Notes under the pieces: generated by a model
Told to the model about the DNA's origin: nothing
Databases searched by the model: none
The model's input: the letters and a program-made list of their open reading frames with translations, nothing else
In this document: positions 21,005 to 28,950 of the stretch, one piece after another
How the letters are laid out: each line of letters opens with the position of its first letter
Numbering within the stretch: the stretch's first letter is position 1
NCBI RefSeq assembly: GCF_900074915.1
Contig: NZ_LT222319.1
Location: 1,361,001 to 1,425,000, forward strand
Source: Pseudomonas cerasi
GTDB lineage: Bacteria > Pseudomonadota > Gammaproteobacteria > Pseudomonadales > Pseudomonadaceae
Length of the DNA stretch: 64,000 nucleotides
Reading direction: 5' to 3'
Position numbers and translations under genes: made by a program

Positions 21005-22414
21005 ATGCGCTATATCAGTACTCGCGGCCAGGCGCCGGCCCTGAATTTCGAAGACGTGCTGTTGACTGGTCTGGCCAGCGATGGTGGCCTCTATGTGCCG
21101 GAAAACCTGCCACGCTTCACGCAGGAAGAGATCGCTTCCTGGGCAGGTCTGCCTTATCACGAACTCGCCTTCAGGGTGATGCGCCCCTTCGTGGCTGGCA
21201 GCATCCCGGATGCCGACTTTAAAAAGATTCTCGAAGAGACCTACGGCGTGTTTGCCCACAGCGCTGTTGCGCCGCTGCGCCAGCTGCATGGCAACGAGTG
21301 GGTGCTTGAGCTGTTCCATGGCCCGACGCTGGCCTTCAAGGACTTCGCACTGCAACTGCTTGGCCGCCTGTTGGACTATGTACTGGCCAAGCGTGGCCAG
21401 CGTGTCGTGATCATCGGCGCGACCTCGGGCGACACCGGTTCTGCGGCCATCGAAGGCTGCCGTCGCTGCGATAACGTCGACATCTTCATCCTCCACCCGA
21501 ACAATCGTGTATCCGATGTTCAGCGTCGGCAGATGACCACGATCTTCGGCGACAACATCCATAACATCGCGGTCGAAGGCAACTTCGACGACTGCCAGGA
21601 AATGGTCAAGGCCAGCTTTGCTGACCAGAGCTTCCTGAAGGGCACACCGCTGGTCGCGGTCAACTCGATCAACTGGGCGCGGATCATGGCTCAGATCGTT
21701 TACTACTTCCACGCCTCGCTGCAGTTGGGCGGACCTGCGCATTCGGTATCGTTCTCGGTACCGACCGGTAACTTCGGCGATATCTTTGCCGGTTATCTGG
21801 CGCGCAACATGGGGCTGCCGATCAACCAGTTGATCGTCGCCACCAATCGCAACGACATCCTGCACCGCTTCATGAGCGGCAATCAGTACGTCAAGGAAAC
21901 CCTGCACGCCACGCTGTCGCCTTCCATGGACATCATGGTGTCGTCCAACTTCGAGCGCCTGCTGTTCGACATGCACGGTCGCAACGGCGCTGCCATTGCC
22001 GGGCTGATGAGCACGTTCCGCCAGGGTGGCGGTTTCAGCGTCGAAGAAGAGCGCTGGACCGAGACCCGTAAACTGTTCGATTCGCTGGCAGTCAGTGATG
22101 AGGATACCTGCACGACCATTGCCGAAGTGTTTGCCAGCACCGGCGAGCTGCTCGACCCGCATACCGCTATCGGGGTGAAGGCCGCGCGCGAATGCCGCCG
22201 CAGTCTGGACACGCCGATGGTGATTCTGGGCACCGCGCATCCGGTCAAGTTTCCGGAAGCGGTGGAGAAGGCCGGTGTAGGAAAAGCGCTTGAGCTACCT
22301 GCACATTTGTCTGATTTGTTCGAGCGTGACGAGCGCTGCACTGTTCTGCCAAATGACCTGAAAGCCATACAGGCGTTTGTCAGCCAGCACGGCAATCGCG
22401 GTAAACCGCTCTGA
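21005..22414 (+). CDS. thrC: Threonine synthase
   Basis: ThrC converts O-phosphohomoserine to threonine using pyridoxal phosphate. The 469-aa protein is the long form found in E. coli-type bacteria. It starts MRYISTRGQAPALNFEDVLL. The PLP-binding lysine is about residue 112 in HGPTLAFKDFALQLL, and the phosphate-binding loop is ATSGDTGSAAIEG. VPTGNFGDIFAGY and the C-terminal VILGTAHPVKFPEAVEKAG fit. It lies downstream of hom with no terminator between them, so the two are probably co-transcribed, and is followed by a strong terminator. Confidence 0.97.
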   Translation: MRYISTRGQAPALNFEDVLLTGLASDGGLYVPENLPRFTQEEIASWAGLPYHELAFRVMRPFVAGSIPDADFKKILEETYGVFAHSAVAPLRQLHGNEWVLELFHGPTLAFKDFALQLLGRLLDYVLAKRGQRVVIIGATSGDTGSAAIEGCRRCDNVDIFILHPNNRVSDVQRRQMTTIFGDNIHNIAVEGNFDDCQEMVKASFADQSFLKGTPLVAVNSINWARIMAQIVYYFHASLQLGGPAHSVSFSVPTGNFGDIFAGYLARNMGLPINQLIVATNRNDILHRFMSGNQYVKETLHATLSPSMDIMVSSNFERLLFDMHGRNGAAIAGLMSTFRQGGGFSVEEERWTETRKLFDSLAVSDEDTCTTIAEVFASTGELLDPHTAIGVKAARECRRSLDTPMVILGTAHPVKFPEAVEKAGVGKALELPAHLSDLFERDERCTVLPNDLKAIQAFVSQHGNRGKPL

Positions 22415-22438
22415 CAGAAGCGTCGTGTAACAACTTTA

Positions 22439-22463
22439 GGCCCGCCACTTGGCGGGCCTTTCT
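22439..22463 (+). terminator. Rho-independent terminator after thrC
   Basis: The stem GGCCCGCC/GGCGGGCC with loop ACTT is followed by TTTCTGTTT, 24 bases after the thrC stop. Confidence 0.9.
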
Positions 22464-22519
22464 GTTTCTACGTGCCAAACTTCGCTGGTTTTTCGAACCA
22501 TTGAGTTGAGTCATTCGTA

Positions 22520-25500
22520 GTGAAGCAGGCAAGTATGCAAGGCGTAGTCAGGGAGGCAGGCAACACATCGAGATGCCGCGCATGGCGCAGGGTATGGATG
22601 TTGCTGGCGATGGTTTTTGCCGGGGCAGCCAATGCGGCGCAAAGCTTGCCGTTTTCACTGACAGCCCCTTTTGTGGCTTCGGCGGATCTGATCCTCGAAG
22701 ATCAGGACCGGGCCTGGCTCGACCAGCGAAAGGTGCTTCGGGTCGGCATTGCGATCGCAGACTACGAGCCGATCGATATCACCAGTGACCGCAACCGTTA
22801 TCAGGGCATCAGTGCCGACTACCTGGGGCTGGTCAGCGACCAGTTGAACCTCCCGGTGCAGGTCACCGGGTTTGCCAAGCGTTACGAGGCTATCGAGGCG
22901 CTGCGCGACGGCAACATAGACCTGCTGACCAGTGCCAACGGTTTCGAGCGCGGTGTGAAAGGACTGTCCTTCTCAACCGAATACATGCCTGATCGATCGG
23001 TGGTCGTTGGCCGCGGCAACGATCTGAGCCCGTTGTCGAGCCTGGCCGGCAAGAAGGTCGTACTGCTTGACGGCTATGCCGATTCGGACGTCGTGCATCG
23101 CGTTTACCCTGACAGCCAGATCATTATCGCGCCTAACCTCTACAGTGCTCTGGAAGCGCTGAGTCAGGGTGAAGTGGACGTGTTCATCGGCAACGAAGTC
23201 ATCGTCCGTACCTATACCGCCCTGCGGCCCTACCTCTATTTGCAGATCAAATTCGAAAGTCGTTTGCCCCCGGTGGGGTTCTCCTTTGCGGTGCGTGACG
23301 ACGAGCAGCGCCTGCTGACCTTCATCAATCGGGCCCTGGACAGCATTGCACCTTCGACCAGTCGTGAAGTGCTCGGCCGCTGGACCATGGGTCTGGGCGC
23401 TGACGTGGAGGGGCAACGCATTCGCCTCACCAGTGCCGAGCGACGCTGGCTGCTCAAGCATCCGAGTGTGACCATTGCGACCGTGCAGCACCCACCGTAT
23501 ATCTACAAAGACAGTAACGGCCACTGGGTGGGATTGAACGCAGATGTGCTGTCACGTATCTCGCGCATGACCGGATTGCAGTTCGTCCATCAGGAATCGC
23601 CTTCCACGCAGCAGTCCATCGACATGCTGCGCGCCGGTCAGGCCGACATGAATACCACGCTCGCGGAAAATGCCGAGCGCCGCCGGTTTCTGGACTTCAC
23701 CTATTCGTTCGGCGGCAATAGCTGGATGTTCGTGGTGCGCTCCGACCGCTCGTCGCGCATATCGCTCGACAGTCTGGCCGGGAAAGTACTGGCCCTTCCG
23801 GCCAGGCATGCGCTCGAGGACCTCATCAGGCGCGAGCACCCCTCGATCCAGCTGCGACTGGTGGACACCTATGATCAGGCCCGTGCGCTGGTGGAAAGTG
23901 GTGCTGCCGATGCGACCATTCAGAATGAAGTGGGGGCCTACCTGTTTCCGTCCGGACAATTGAAGGTTGCCAGAAGTGTTGAAGGCCAGTGGTCGCCCGA
24001 CAGATTTTCAGTGATCAAGACCCAACCCGAACTGCTGGGGATTCTGAACAAGGCGCTGGAAGAGTTCCCGGTAGCCGAATTGCGTTCGGTCCGTCTGAAG
24101 TGGCTGGGATCGGCGCTGCCTCAGCCGTCGCTCTGGGCGCGCATACCGCAATGGGTATTCTGGGTAGTGTCCCTGGCACTGCTGACCGGTCTAGTGTCGC
24201 TGATCTGGAGCAGTCGCCTCAAGGTGCAGATTCGCCAGCGCCAAAGGGCGCAACGACAGCTCAATGATCAACTGGCCTTCAAACACGCTCTGTTCGACGG
24301 TATCCCCAATCCGATTTATGTACGCGATCTCAAAGGGCGTCTGATTTCCTGCAACCGTAGCTACGAGCAGAGTCTGGGCATCAGTTTCGAACAGATGAAT
24401 GGTCGACGCCTCACGGACGTCAATCTGATCCCGCGCGCGCTGGCCGAGCAGATGCACACCGATTACCTCAATCTGCTGGAAAATCATCAGCCGGTCTTTT
24501 CCGATCGCACCATCGAACTGCCTGGCAAACGTATGGACGTCTGGCAATGGACGGTCCCGTTCTTCGCCGCCGATGGACAGTTGCAGGGGCTGCTTGGCGG
24601 CTGGATCGATATCACCGAGCGCAAGCAACTGGAGCAGCAGCTTCAGGAGGCCATGCATCTGGCCGCTCAGGCCAACGAGGCAAAAAGCGCTTTCCTGGCC
24701 AGCATGAGCCATGAAATTCGCACGCCGATGGGGGCAATCATTGGTTTGCTGGAACTGGAATGCGAACAGGCCTTGCGCCTGGGCAGGATTCCCTCGCAAG
24801 GCTTGCAAGTGGCCCACCGCTCAGCTACGGAGCTGGTAGCGCTGATTGGCGAAAGCCTTGATCTGGCCAGAATCGAAGCGGGCGGCATGCAGTTGTCACT
24901 GGCTGTCACTTCCCTGGAAGGGCTTTTCGACGGGGTGATCGAGCTTTTTTCCGCGCAGGCTCGGGAAAAGGGGGTGGAACTGCGCCTGGAGTTCTCCGGG
25001 CAGGCGCGGGGCGACTACTGGCTGGATCCCTTGAGGTTGCGTCAGGTGCTGCACAATGTGCTGGGCAACGCGTTGAAGTTCACTCGGCAAGGTGCGGTGG
25101 TCGTGACGCTTGATGTGACCAGTGACTCGCCTGAGTCCACGCGTCTGCGCATTGGCATTCAGGACAGTGGCGAAGGGATCGATCCGCAGCGTCAGCAGCA
25201 GGTATTTCAGCCTTTCACCCAGGCAAATGACGACACGGCCGCACACTACGGGGGCAGCGGGCTGGGGTTGAGTATCACCCGGCAACTGGTTGAACTGATG
25301 AAGGGCGACATCAGCCTGCACAGCGAGCCGGGCAAAGGGACGCTGGTCACCATCGACCTGCCGCTGACCAGGGTGAGCGAGCCGGTTTTGCCCGCGGACG
25401 ATGTTGCGGATGCGCCCGTCGACACGCGTAGCCTTCATCTGCTGGTGGTCGATGACATGTCGGCCAATCGTCTGGTATTGACCCGGCAGCTGGAGTTTCT

Positions 25501-26164
25501 TGGCCATCAGGTAACGGCGGTCGAGGACGGCAGGGCGGCGTTGTCGAGCTGGTGTGAAGGGGCGTTTGATGCGGTTATCACCGACTGCAACATGCCGGGT
25601 ATCAGCGGCTACGCATTGACCCAGGCCATTCGCCAGATCGAAGAGAAAGAGCAACGTCAGCGATGCCCGGTCATAGGCTGTACCGCCAACGCGATGAGTG
25701 ACGAGGCGGCACGTTGCGAGCAGGCAGGCATGGACGGCCTGCTGATCAAGCCGCTGTCACTGGCGCGTCTGGCCCAGGAGCTGGCGGATCGGGTGCGTGA
25801 GCCGACGTTCGACATCGGCACGCTGCAAACCATGACTCAGGCTAATCCGCAACAGATGCAACGGTTGCTGGGCGAGTTATGGAAGAATCTGAGGCACGAA
25901 TACGCTTTGCTGGAGCCTGCGGTGTCGGCCAATGACTGGAAGATGCTGAGCGCCTGTCTGCATCGCCTCAAGGGGGCGGCGAGCCTGGTTGACGCAGTGC
26001 CGCTTGCCAAGGCGTGTGCCGCGCTGGACGACAGTGTCCGGCTGCAGAGCACGGCCAGTCTGGCGGAACGCTGGCAGGCACTGGAGGTAGCCATGACCAG
26101 TCTGCGCGCTGATATCGAAGTGCAACTGGTGGTCGTGCCGGAGACTGCGGTGCCAGGCGGTTGA
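22520..26164 (+). CDS. BvgS/EvgS-type hybrid sensor histidine kinase
   Basis: This is a 1214-aa unorthodox sensor kinase. In order: a signal/anchor segment (about 24-40), two periplasmic SBP_bac_3 (Venus-flytrap) domains (about 72-290 and 305-525), a transmembrane helix (about 544-563, VFWVVSLALLTGLVSLIW), and a PAS domain (about 585-705). The kinase core has His731 (FLASMSHEIRTPMG) and the ATPase box GGSGLGLSITRQL. A receiver carries Asp1022 (ITDCNMPGISG), and an Hpt domain carries His1148 (CLHRLKGAASLV). This is the full BvgS phosphorelay. The GTG at 22520 is the longest start; later ATGs at 22535 and beyond are possible. The next gene encodes a REC-EAL protein and a LuxR-type regulator converges on that, a set resembling the roc loci of P. 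aeruginosa. Confidence 0.93.
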   Translation: MKQASMQGVVREAGNTSRCRAWRRVWMLLAMVFAGAANAAQSLPFSLTAPFVASADLILEDQDRAWLDQRKVLRVGIAIADYEPIDITSDRNRYQGISADYLGLVSDQLNLPVQVTGFAKRYEAIEALRDGNIDLLTSANGFERGVKGLSFSTEYMPDRSVVVGRGNDLSPLSSLAGKKVVLLDGYADSDVVHRVYPDSQIIIAPNLYSALEALSQGEVDVFIGNEVIVRTYTALRPYLYLQIKFESRLPPVGFSFAVRDDEQRLLTFINRALDSIAPSTSREVLGRWTMGLGADVEGQRIRLTSAERRWLLKHPSVTIATVQHPPYIYKDSNGHWVGLNADVLSRISRMTGLQFVHQESPSTQQSIDMLRAGQADMNTTLAENAERRRFLDFTYSFGGNSWMFVVRSDRSSRISLDSLAGKVLALPARHALEDLIRREHPSIQLRLVDTYDQARALVESGAADATIQNEVGAYLFPSGQLKVARSVEGQWSPDRFSVIKTQPELLGILNKALEEFPVAELRSVRLKWLGSALPQPSLWARIPQWVFWVVSLALLTGLVSLIWSSRLKVQIRQRQRAQRQLNDQLAFKHALFDGIPNPIYVRDLKGRLISCNRSYEQSLGISFEQMNGRRLTDVNLIPRALAEQMHTDYLNLLENHQPVFSDRTIELPGKRMDVWQWTVPFFAADGQLQGLLGGWIDITERKQLEQQLQEAMHLAAQANEAKSAFLASMSHEIRTPMGAIIGLLELECEQALRLGRIPSQGLQVAHRSATELVALIGESLDLARIEAGGMQLSLAVTSLEGLFDGVIELFSAQAREKGVELRLEFSGQARGDYWLDPLRLRQVLHNVLGNALKFTRQGAVVVTLDVTSDSPESTRLRIGIQDSGEGIDPQRQQQVFQPFTQANDDTAAHYGGSGLGLSITRQLVELMKGDISLHSEPGKGTLVTIDLPLTRVSEPVLPADDVADAPVDTRSLHLLVVDDMSANRLVLTRQLEFLGHQVTAVEDGRAALSSWCEGAFDAVITDCNMPGISGYALTQAIRQIEEKEQRQRCPVIGCTANAMSDEAARCEQAGMDGLLIKPLSLARLAQELADRVREPTFDIGTLQTMTQANPQQMQRLLGELWKNLRHEYALLEPAVSANDWKMLSACLHRLKGAASLVDAVPLAKACAALDDSVRLQSTASLAERWQALEVAMTSLRADIEVQLVVVPETAVPGG

Positions 26165-26190
26165 ATCTTGCGAACAACGTGTGGCGGGTT

Positions 26191-26204
26191 TAGGACATGT
26201 CCTA
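26191..26204. promoter_or_regulatory. Perfect palindrome, candidate response-regulator operator
   Basis: TAGGACATGTCCTA is a perfect 14-base palindrome located 74-87 bases upstream of the GTG of the REC-EAL gene. Half-sites of the TAGGA/TCCTA kind are bound by NarL/FixJ-class regulators such as BvgA and RcsB. A second short dyad (GCGGGT/ACCCGC) follows within 26209-26228. Use by the LuxR-type regulator encoded at 27531-28193 is inference. Confidence 0.5.
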
Positions 26205-26277
26205 TGGGGCGGGTGTCCGGGACCCGCTACAGTAAGTGTTATCCCGGGCCGCTGGCTCTGACTCCGCAGGCGTGATC

Positions 26278-27558
26278 GTGCACTCACTCAAGGTTCTGAT
26301 TCTCGAGGATCATCCCTTCCAGCTGATGGCTCTGCATCAGATGCTCAACGCCAATCAGGTGTTCGATGTGCTGACGGCCGATAGCGTGGAAGTCGCCAGG
26401 CTTTCCCTGCAAAGCCGTGGTCCGGTCGACATCGCGATCTGCGACTTGCAGATGGAAGGGCCTGACGGCCTGGAATTGATCCGCTTCATGGCTGAGAACG
26501 GTTTGGCGCGTGCGCTGATCATCGTCAGCTGTTCCGCCGCCTGCGTGCTGGAAGGGGCCGCGCAACTGGCGCTCGCCCAAGGCCTGAACGTTCTGGGGTA
26601 TGTGCAGAAACCTGCGTCCGCCGGGGCGTTGTACGAGTTGCTTGAGGCGTATGGGCCCGGTCGGACAGACTGTGTAGAGCAGGCCCCGACGGGCAGCGCG
26701 TTTAGAGCTCTTTCCGCCATCGAATTGTTTGACCCGACGCGCAGCGGACCGATAGACGTGGCGTCCATTGCCGAACAATGGATCACCTATTTTCAACCCA
26801 AGGTCAGTCTGCAGGGCGAGTTGCTGGGTGCCGAAGCGCTGGTTCGCTGGCAGCACCCCGTGTATGGGCTGCTGGCACCCGGGCGATTCATCGACGTCAT
26901 CGAGGCTGAAGGGCTGACCGTTGCATTGACCTGGCGGGTCCTGGATCAGGCCCTGCAGTTCTCTGCGCAGGTCATGCGCGAGCGGGGTGAGCCGCTGTCG
27001 GTTGCCGTCAACATTGACCCGCAAGTGCTGCAGCAGCTGGATTTCGCCGAGCAGATCATGCAAGCGCTTGCCCGGCATGGCGTACCGGCCACCGCGCTGA
27101 CCCTGGAAATCCTCGAGCAGGACGCCGCGCGCCCGGAAACCTGGCAGCTCGAAGGCCTGCTGAGGTTATGCATGCAGGGTTGCAAGTTGTCTATCGATGA
27201 CTTTGGCATGGGCGCTTCGAACATCGACCGCCTTCTGCAATTACCTTTCAGCGAGCTGAAAATACCAACCGAGTTCGTGCGCGGCATGGCCGACGACGCG
27301 CGTAAATCGGCGGTCGTGGCCGGTGCTTTGTTCATGGCGCAGCGGCTGTCGATGTCGGTGGTGGTTGAAGGTGTCGAGACGATTGAAGACGTTGACAGTC
27401 TGCTGGCGCTGGGCGATCCCGCCATTCAGGGGTATTTCATTGCCCGCCCAATGCCGGCCTCGGCCTTCATGCGCTGGGTGGCGGAGCGTGACAGCGGCCA
27501 TCTGCAAGCTGTTTCCAGAGACAACCCGCCTCAGGACAGACCGCTTTCCTGCAAATAA
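26278..27558 (+). CDS. Response regulator with EAL c-di-GMP phosphodiesterase domain (RocR/PvrR type)
   Basis: The protein is about 426 aa. An N-terminal receiver (VLILEDHP start, phospho-acceptor Asp56 in AICDLQM) is joined to an EAL domain (about 175-405). The residues needed for c-di-GMP hydrolysis in RocR are visible: Glu in AEALVRW, Asn in AVNIDPQVL, Glu in LTLEILEQD, Asp-Asp in SIDDFGMG, Lys in ELKIPTEFV, Glu in VVEGVET and Gln in IQGYFIARPM. The usual KID/KLD motif reads KIP. Predicted function: phosphodiesterase controlled by phosphorylation from the upstream sensor. Start choice is uncertain between GTG 26278, GTG 26272 and GTG 26236; 26278 places the receiver at residue 5. Its 3' end overlaps the convergent LuxR-type gene by 28 bases. 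Confidence 0.9.
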   Translation: MHSLKVLILEDHPFQLMALHQMLNANQVFDVLTADSVEVARLSLQSRGPVDIAICDLQMEGPDGLELIRFMAENGLARALIIVSCSAACVLEGAAQLALAQGLNVLGYVQKPASAGALYELLEAYGPGRTDCVEQAPTGSAFRALSAIELFDPTRSGPIDVASIAEQWITYFQPKVSLQGELLGAEALVRWQHPVYGLLAPGRFIDVIEAEGLTVALTWRVLDQALQFSAQVMRERGEPLSVAVNIDPQVLQQLDFAEQIMQALARHGVPATALTLEILEQDAARPETWQLEGLLRLCMQGCKLSIDDFGMGASNIDRLLQLPFSELKIPTEFVRGMADDARKSAVVAGALFMAQRLSMSVVVEGVETIEDVDSLLALGDPAIQGYFIARPMPASAFMRWVAERDSGHLQAVSRDNPPQDRPLSCK

Positions 27559-28193
27559 ATGAACAGAGCAGCGTCATTGGCCAGTCCGAGCTTGCGCATG
27601 GCGGCGACTTTCTGGGCGCTGACGGTCTGTTTGCTGCGATTGAGTTGCGCCGCGATCTGCCCCACCGTGTGGCCAGCCGAGAGCAGGCGTAACACTTCCA
27701 GCTCCCTTGGCGACAAGCGATCTGCCTGCAGCAGCGCGTCGGGCCCATGCTGGCGTGCTTCTCTGAGTACCCTGCGTACCGAATCGGCGACAAAAAGCCC
27801 ACCGCGCCTGACCCCCTTGATGGCAGCAGGCAGTTCTCCGGCAAGGCTGGCCTTGCTCAACAAACCCCGGACACCCAGGTCCAGCATGGACTGAAACAGT
27901 CCGGCATTGCTCAGGGTGGTGACAACGATCACTGGCAGCGCCGGGAAATCCCGGCGAATACGTTGCAGCAGACGCAGGCCGTCGTTCTGCCGTTCGACGG
28001 GCATCATGAAGTCAGTCACCAGCACATCGCAGGCGTGGCGTTCGAGTACCTGGAGCAGTTCGTCCGGATTGCAGGCCTCGGCGACGACGCTGGCCAGATT
28101 GTCCTGCTCCAGTACAACGCGCAGGCCGATGAGAAAAATCGGGTGGTCATCAGCCACGATGACCCGCAACCGGCGATCAGCGGAATCGCTCAA
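27531..28193 (-). CDS. LuxR/NarL-family response regulator
   Basis: The 220-aa protein has an N-terminal receiver with VIVADDHPIF, phospho-acceptor Asp61 in VLVTDFMMP and Lys in LSKAS. The C-terminal HTH_LuxR domain (about 155-205) reads LSPRELEVLRLLSAGHTVGQ, then IAAQLNRSKQTVSAQKVAAM. It resembles BvgA, EvgA and RocA1-type regulators. It converges on the REC-EAL gene with a 28-base overlap of coding ends, so the two are physically linked with the sensor kinase gene. It is the probable phospho-acceptor of the sensor's Hpt domain, which is inference from linkage. The ATG at 28193 starts close to the receiver. Confidence 0.92.
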   Translation of the reverse strand: MSDSADRRLRVIVADDHPIFLIGLRVVLEQDNLASVVAEACNPDELLQVLERHACDVLVTDFMMPVERQNDGLRLLQRIRRDFPALPVIVVTTLSNAGLFQSMLDLGVRGLLSKASLAGELPAAIKGVRRGGLFVADSVRRVLREARQHGPDALLQADRLSPRELEVLRLLSAGHTVGQIAAQLNRSKQTVSAQKVAAMRKLGLANDAALFIYLQESGLS

Positions 28194-28272
28194 GGGATGG
28201 CTCCGTCAAAAGGGCTATACGGGTATTGCACGCGATGGAATTGTTTAACGCAGTGATCAAGAGCATAGGCAC

Positions 28273-28316
28273 CTTGTAGGACGCGTAGCGGAGTTGTGTT
28301 GGATTCTTCCTACAAG
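28273..28316. repeat. Inverted repeat (CTTGTAGGA arms)
   Basis: CTTGTAGGA (28273-28281) and TCCTACAAG (28308-28316) form perfect 9-base arms around a GC-containing core. The arms resemble the TGTAG/CTACA ends of the REP-like element at 8243, so this is probably a related intergenic repeat. The rest of the 28194-28482 gap shows nothing else recognisable. Confidence 0.5.
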
Positions 28317-28482
28317 CTCACTTTCGGCTGGCATCGGCGTCCGTTTTTTTCCTTGTCACATTCAGCAGGCATGCTCGAAATGACAGACAGGTGCTGCGAT
28401 CTGGCGATAGAAAGAACTTTCTGCTGTCGCCGATGGTCATTGGTTAGCACCTTTGCATTCAAACTGTTGAGTGGTGATCCGG

Positions 28483-28779
28483 ATGGAAAATATCAGCTTA
28501 CTGCTAAGCGAAGCGCTGGCTCCCTATCAGGCCAGTACTGGCCCGGCCGGTTCTCGGGGCGAACGTCTGGTGACTCTGAAAGATAAAGCGGGCACCTGTG
28601 TGATCGAGCGCGCATTCAGCGCTGATCAACTGAGCGACAAACGTCAGCTCACCGACGTGGTAGACGGTCTGCGCCGCGATCTTATGGTTGCCGAGGGGCG
28701 AATCGAACCCTGCGTCATTGCCGCCATGCGCAATGCTGCAATCAGCCGTACGTTTGTCGGCACCCCATCTTTTGCTTAA
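28483..28779 (+). CDS. DUF3509 domain-containing protein
   Basis: This 98-aa protein contains RLVTLKDKAGTCVIERAFSA followed by DQLSDKRQLTDVVDGLRRDLMVAEG, which matches the DUF3509 family found almost only in Pseudomonas. No membrane segment or signal peptide is present. The function is unknown. The ATG at 28483 is chosen over a GTG at 28471; neither has a strong Shine-Dalgarno. The 3' region carries a long stem-loop and then a terminator. Confidence 0.85.
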   Translation: MENISLLLSEALAPYQASTGPAGSRGERLVTLKDKAGTCVIERAFSADQLSDKRQLTDVVDGLRRDLMVAEGRIEPCVIAAMRNAAISRTFVGTPSFA

Positions 28780-28841
28780 CAGTTGCTTAACCGGCGTTAA
28801 AGGAACTGGAACCTGAAGGGTTCGCTGCACTCCTATGCATT

Positions 28842-28885
28842 ACGTCAGTTTTGATCATTGTGCTCCGGTGATCAACGGCTGACGT
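28842..28885 (+). other. Long stem-loop downstream of the DUF3509 gene
   Basis: ACGTCAG and TTGATCA on the left pair with TGATCAA and CTGACGT on the right: two 7-base stems separated by a small internal loop, closing an 11-base terminal loop. With the terminator 23 bases further on, this may be part of a 3' UTR or a separate small RNA. Confidence 0.5.
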
Positions 28886-28908
28886 CATGACCGATAAGGT
28901 CACGTTTA

Positions 28909-28944
28909 CCCCGAGCAGGTCCCCCTCTGCCCGGGGTTTCTTTT
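28909..28944 (+). terminator. Rho-independent terminator
   Basis: CCCCGAGCAG pairs with CTGCCCGGGG, with a single A-C mismatch, and is followed by TTTCTTTT. It lies between the DUF3509 gene and the convergent gene at 28951. Confidence 0.85.
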
Positions 28945-28950
28945 GTCCGG

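Noticed and set aside
20909..22240. 443-codon minus-strand frame over thrC
   Set aside because: Antisense shadow of an intact threonine synthase; no recognisable protein features.
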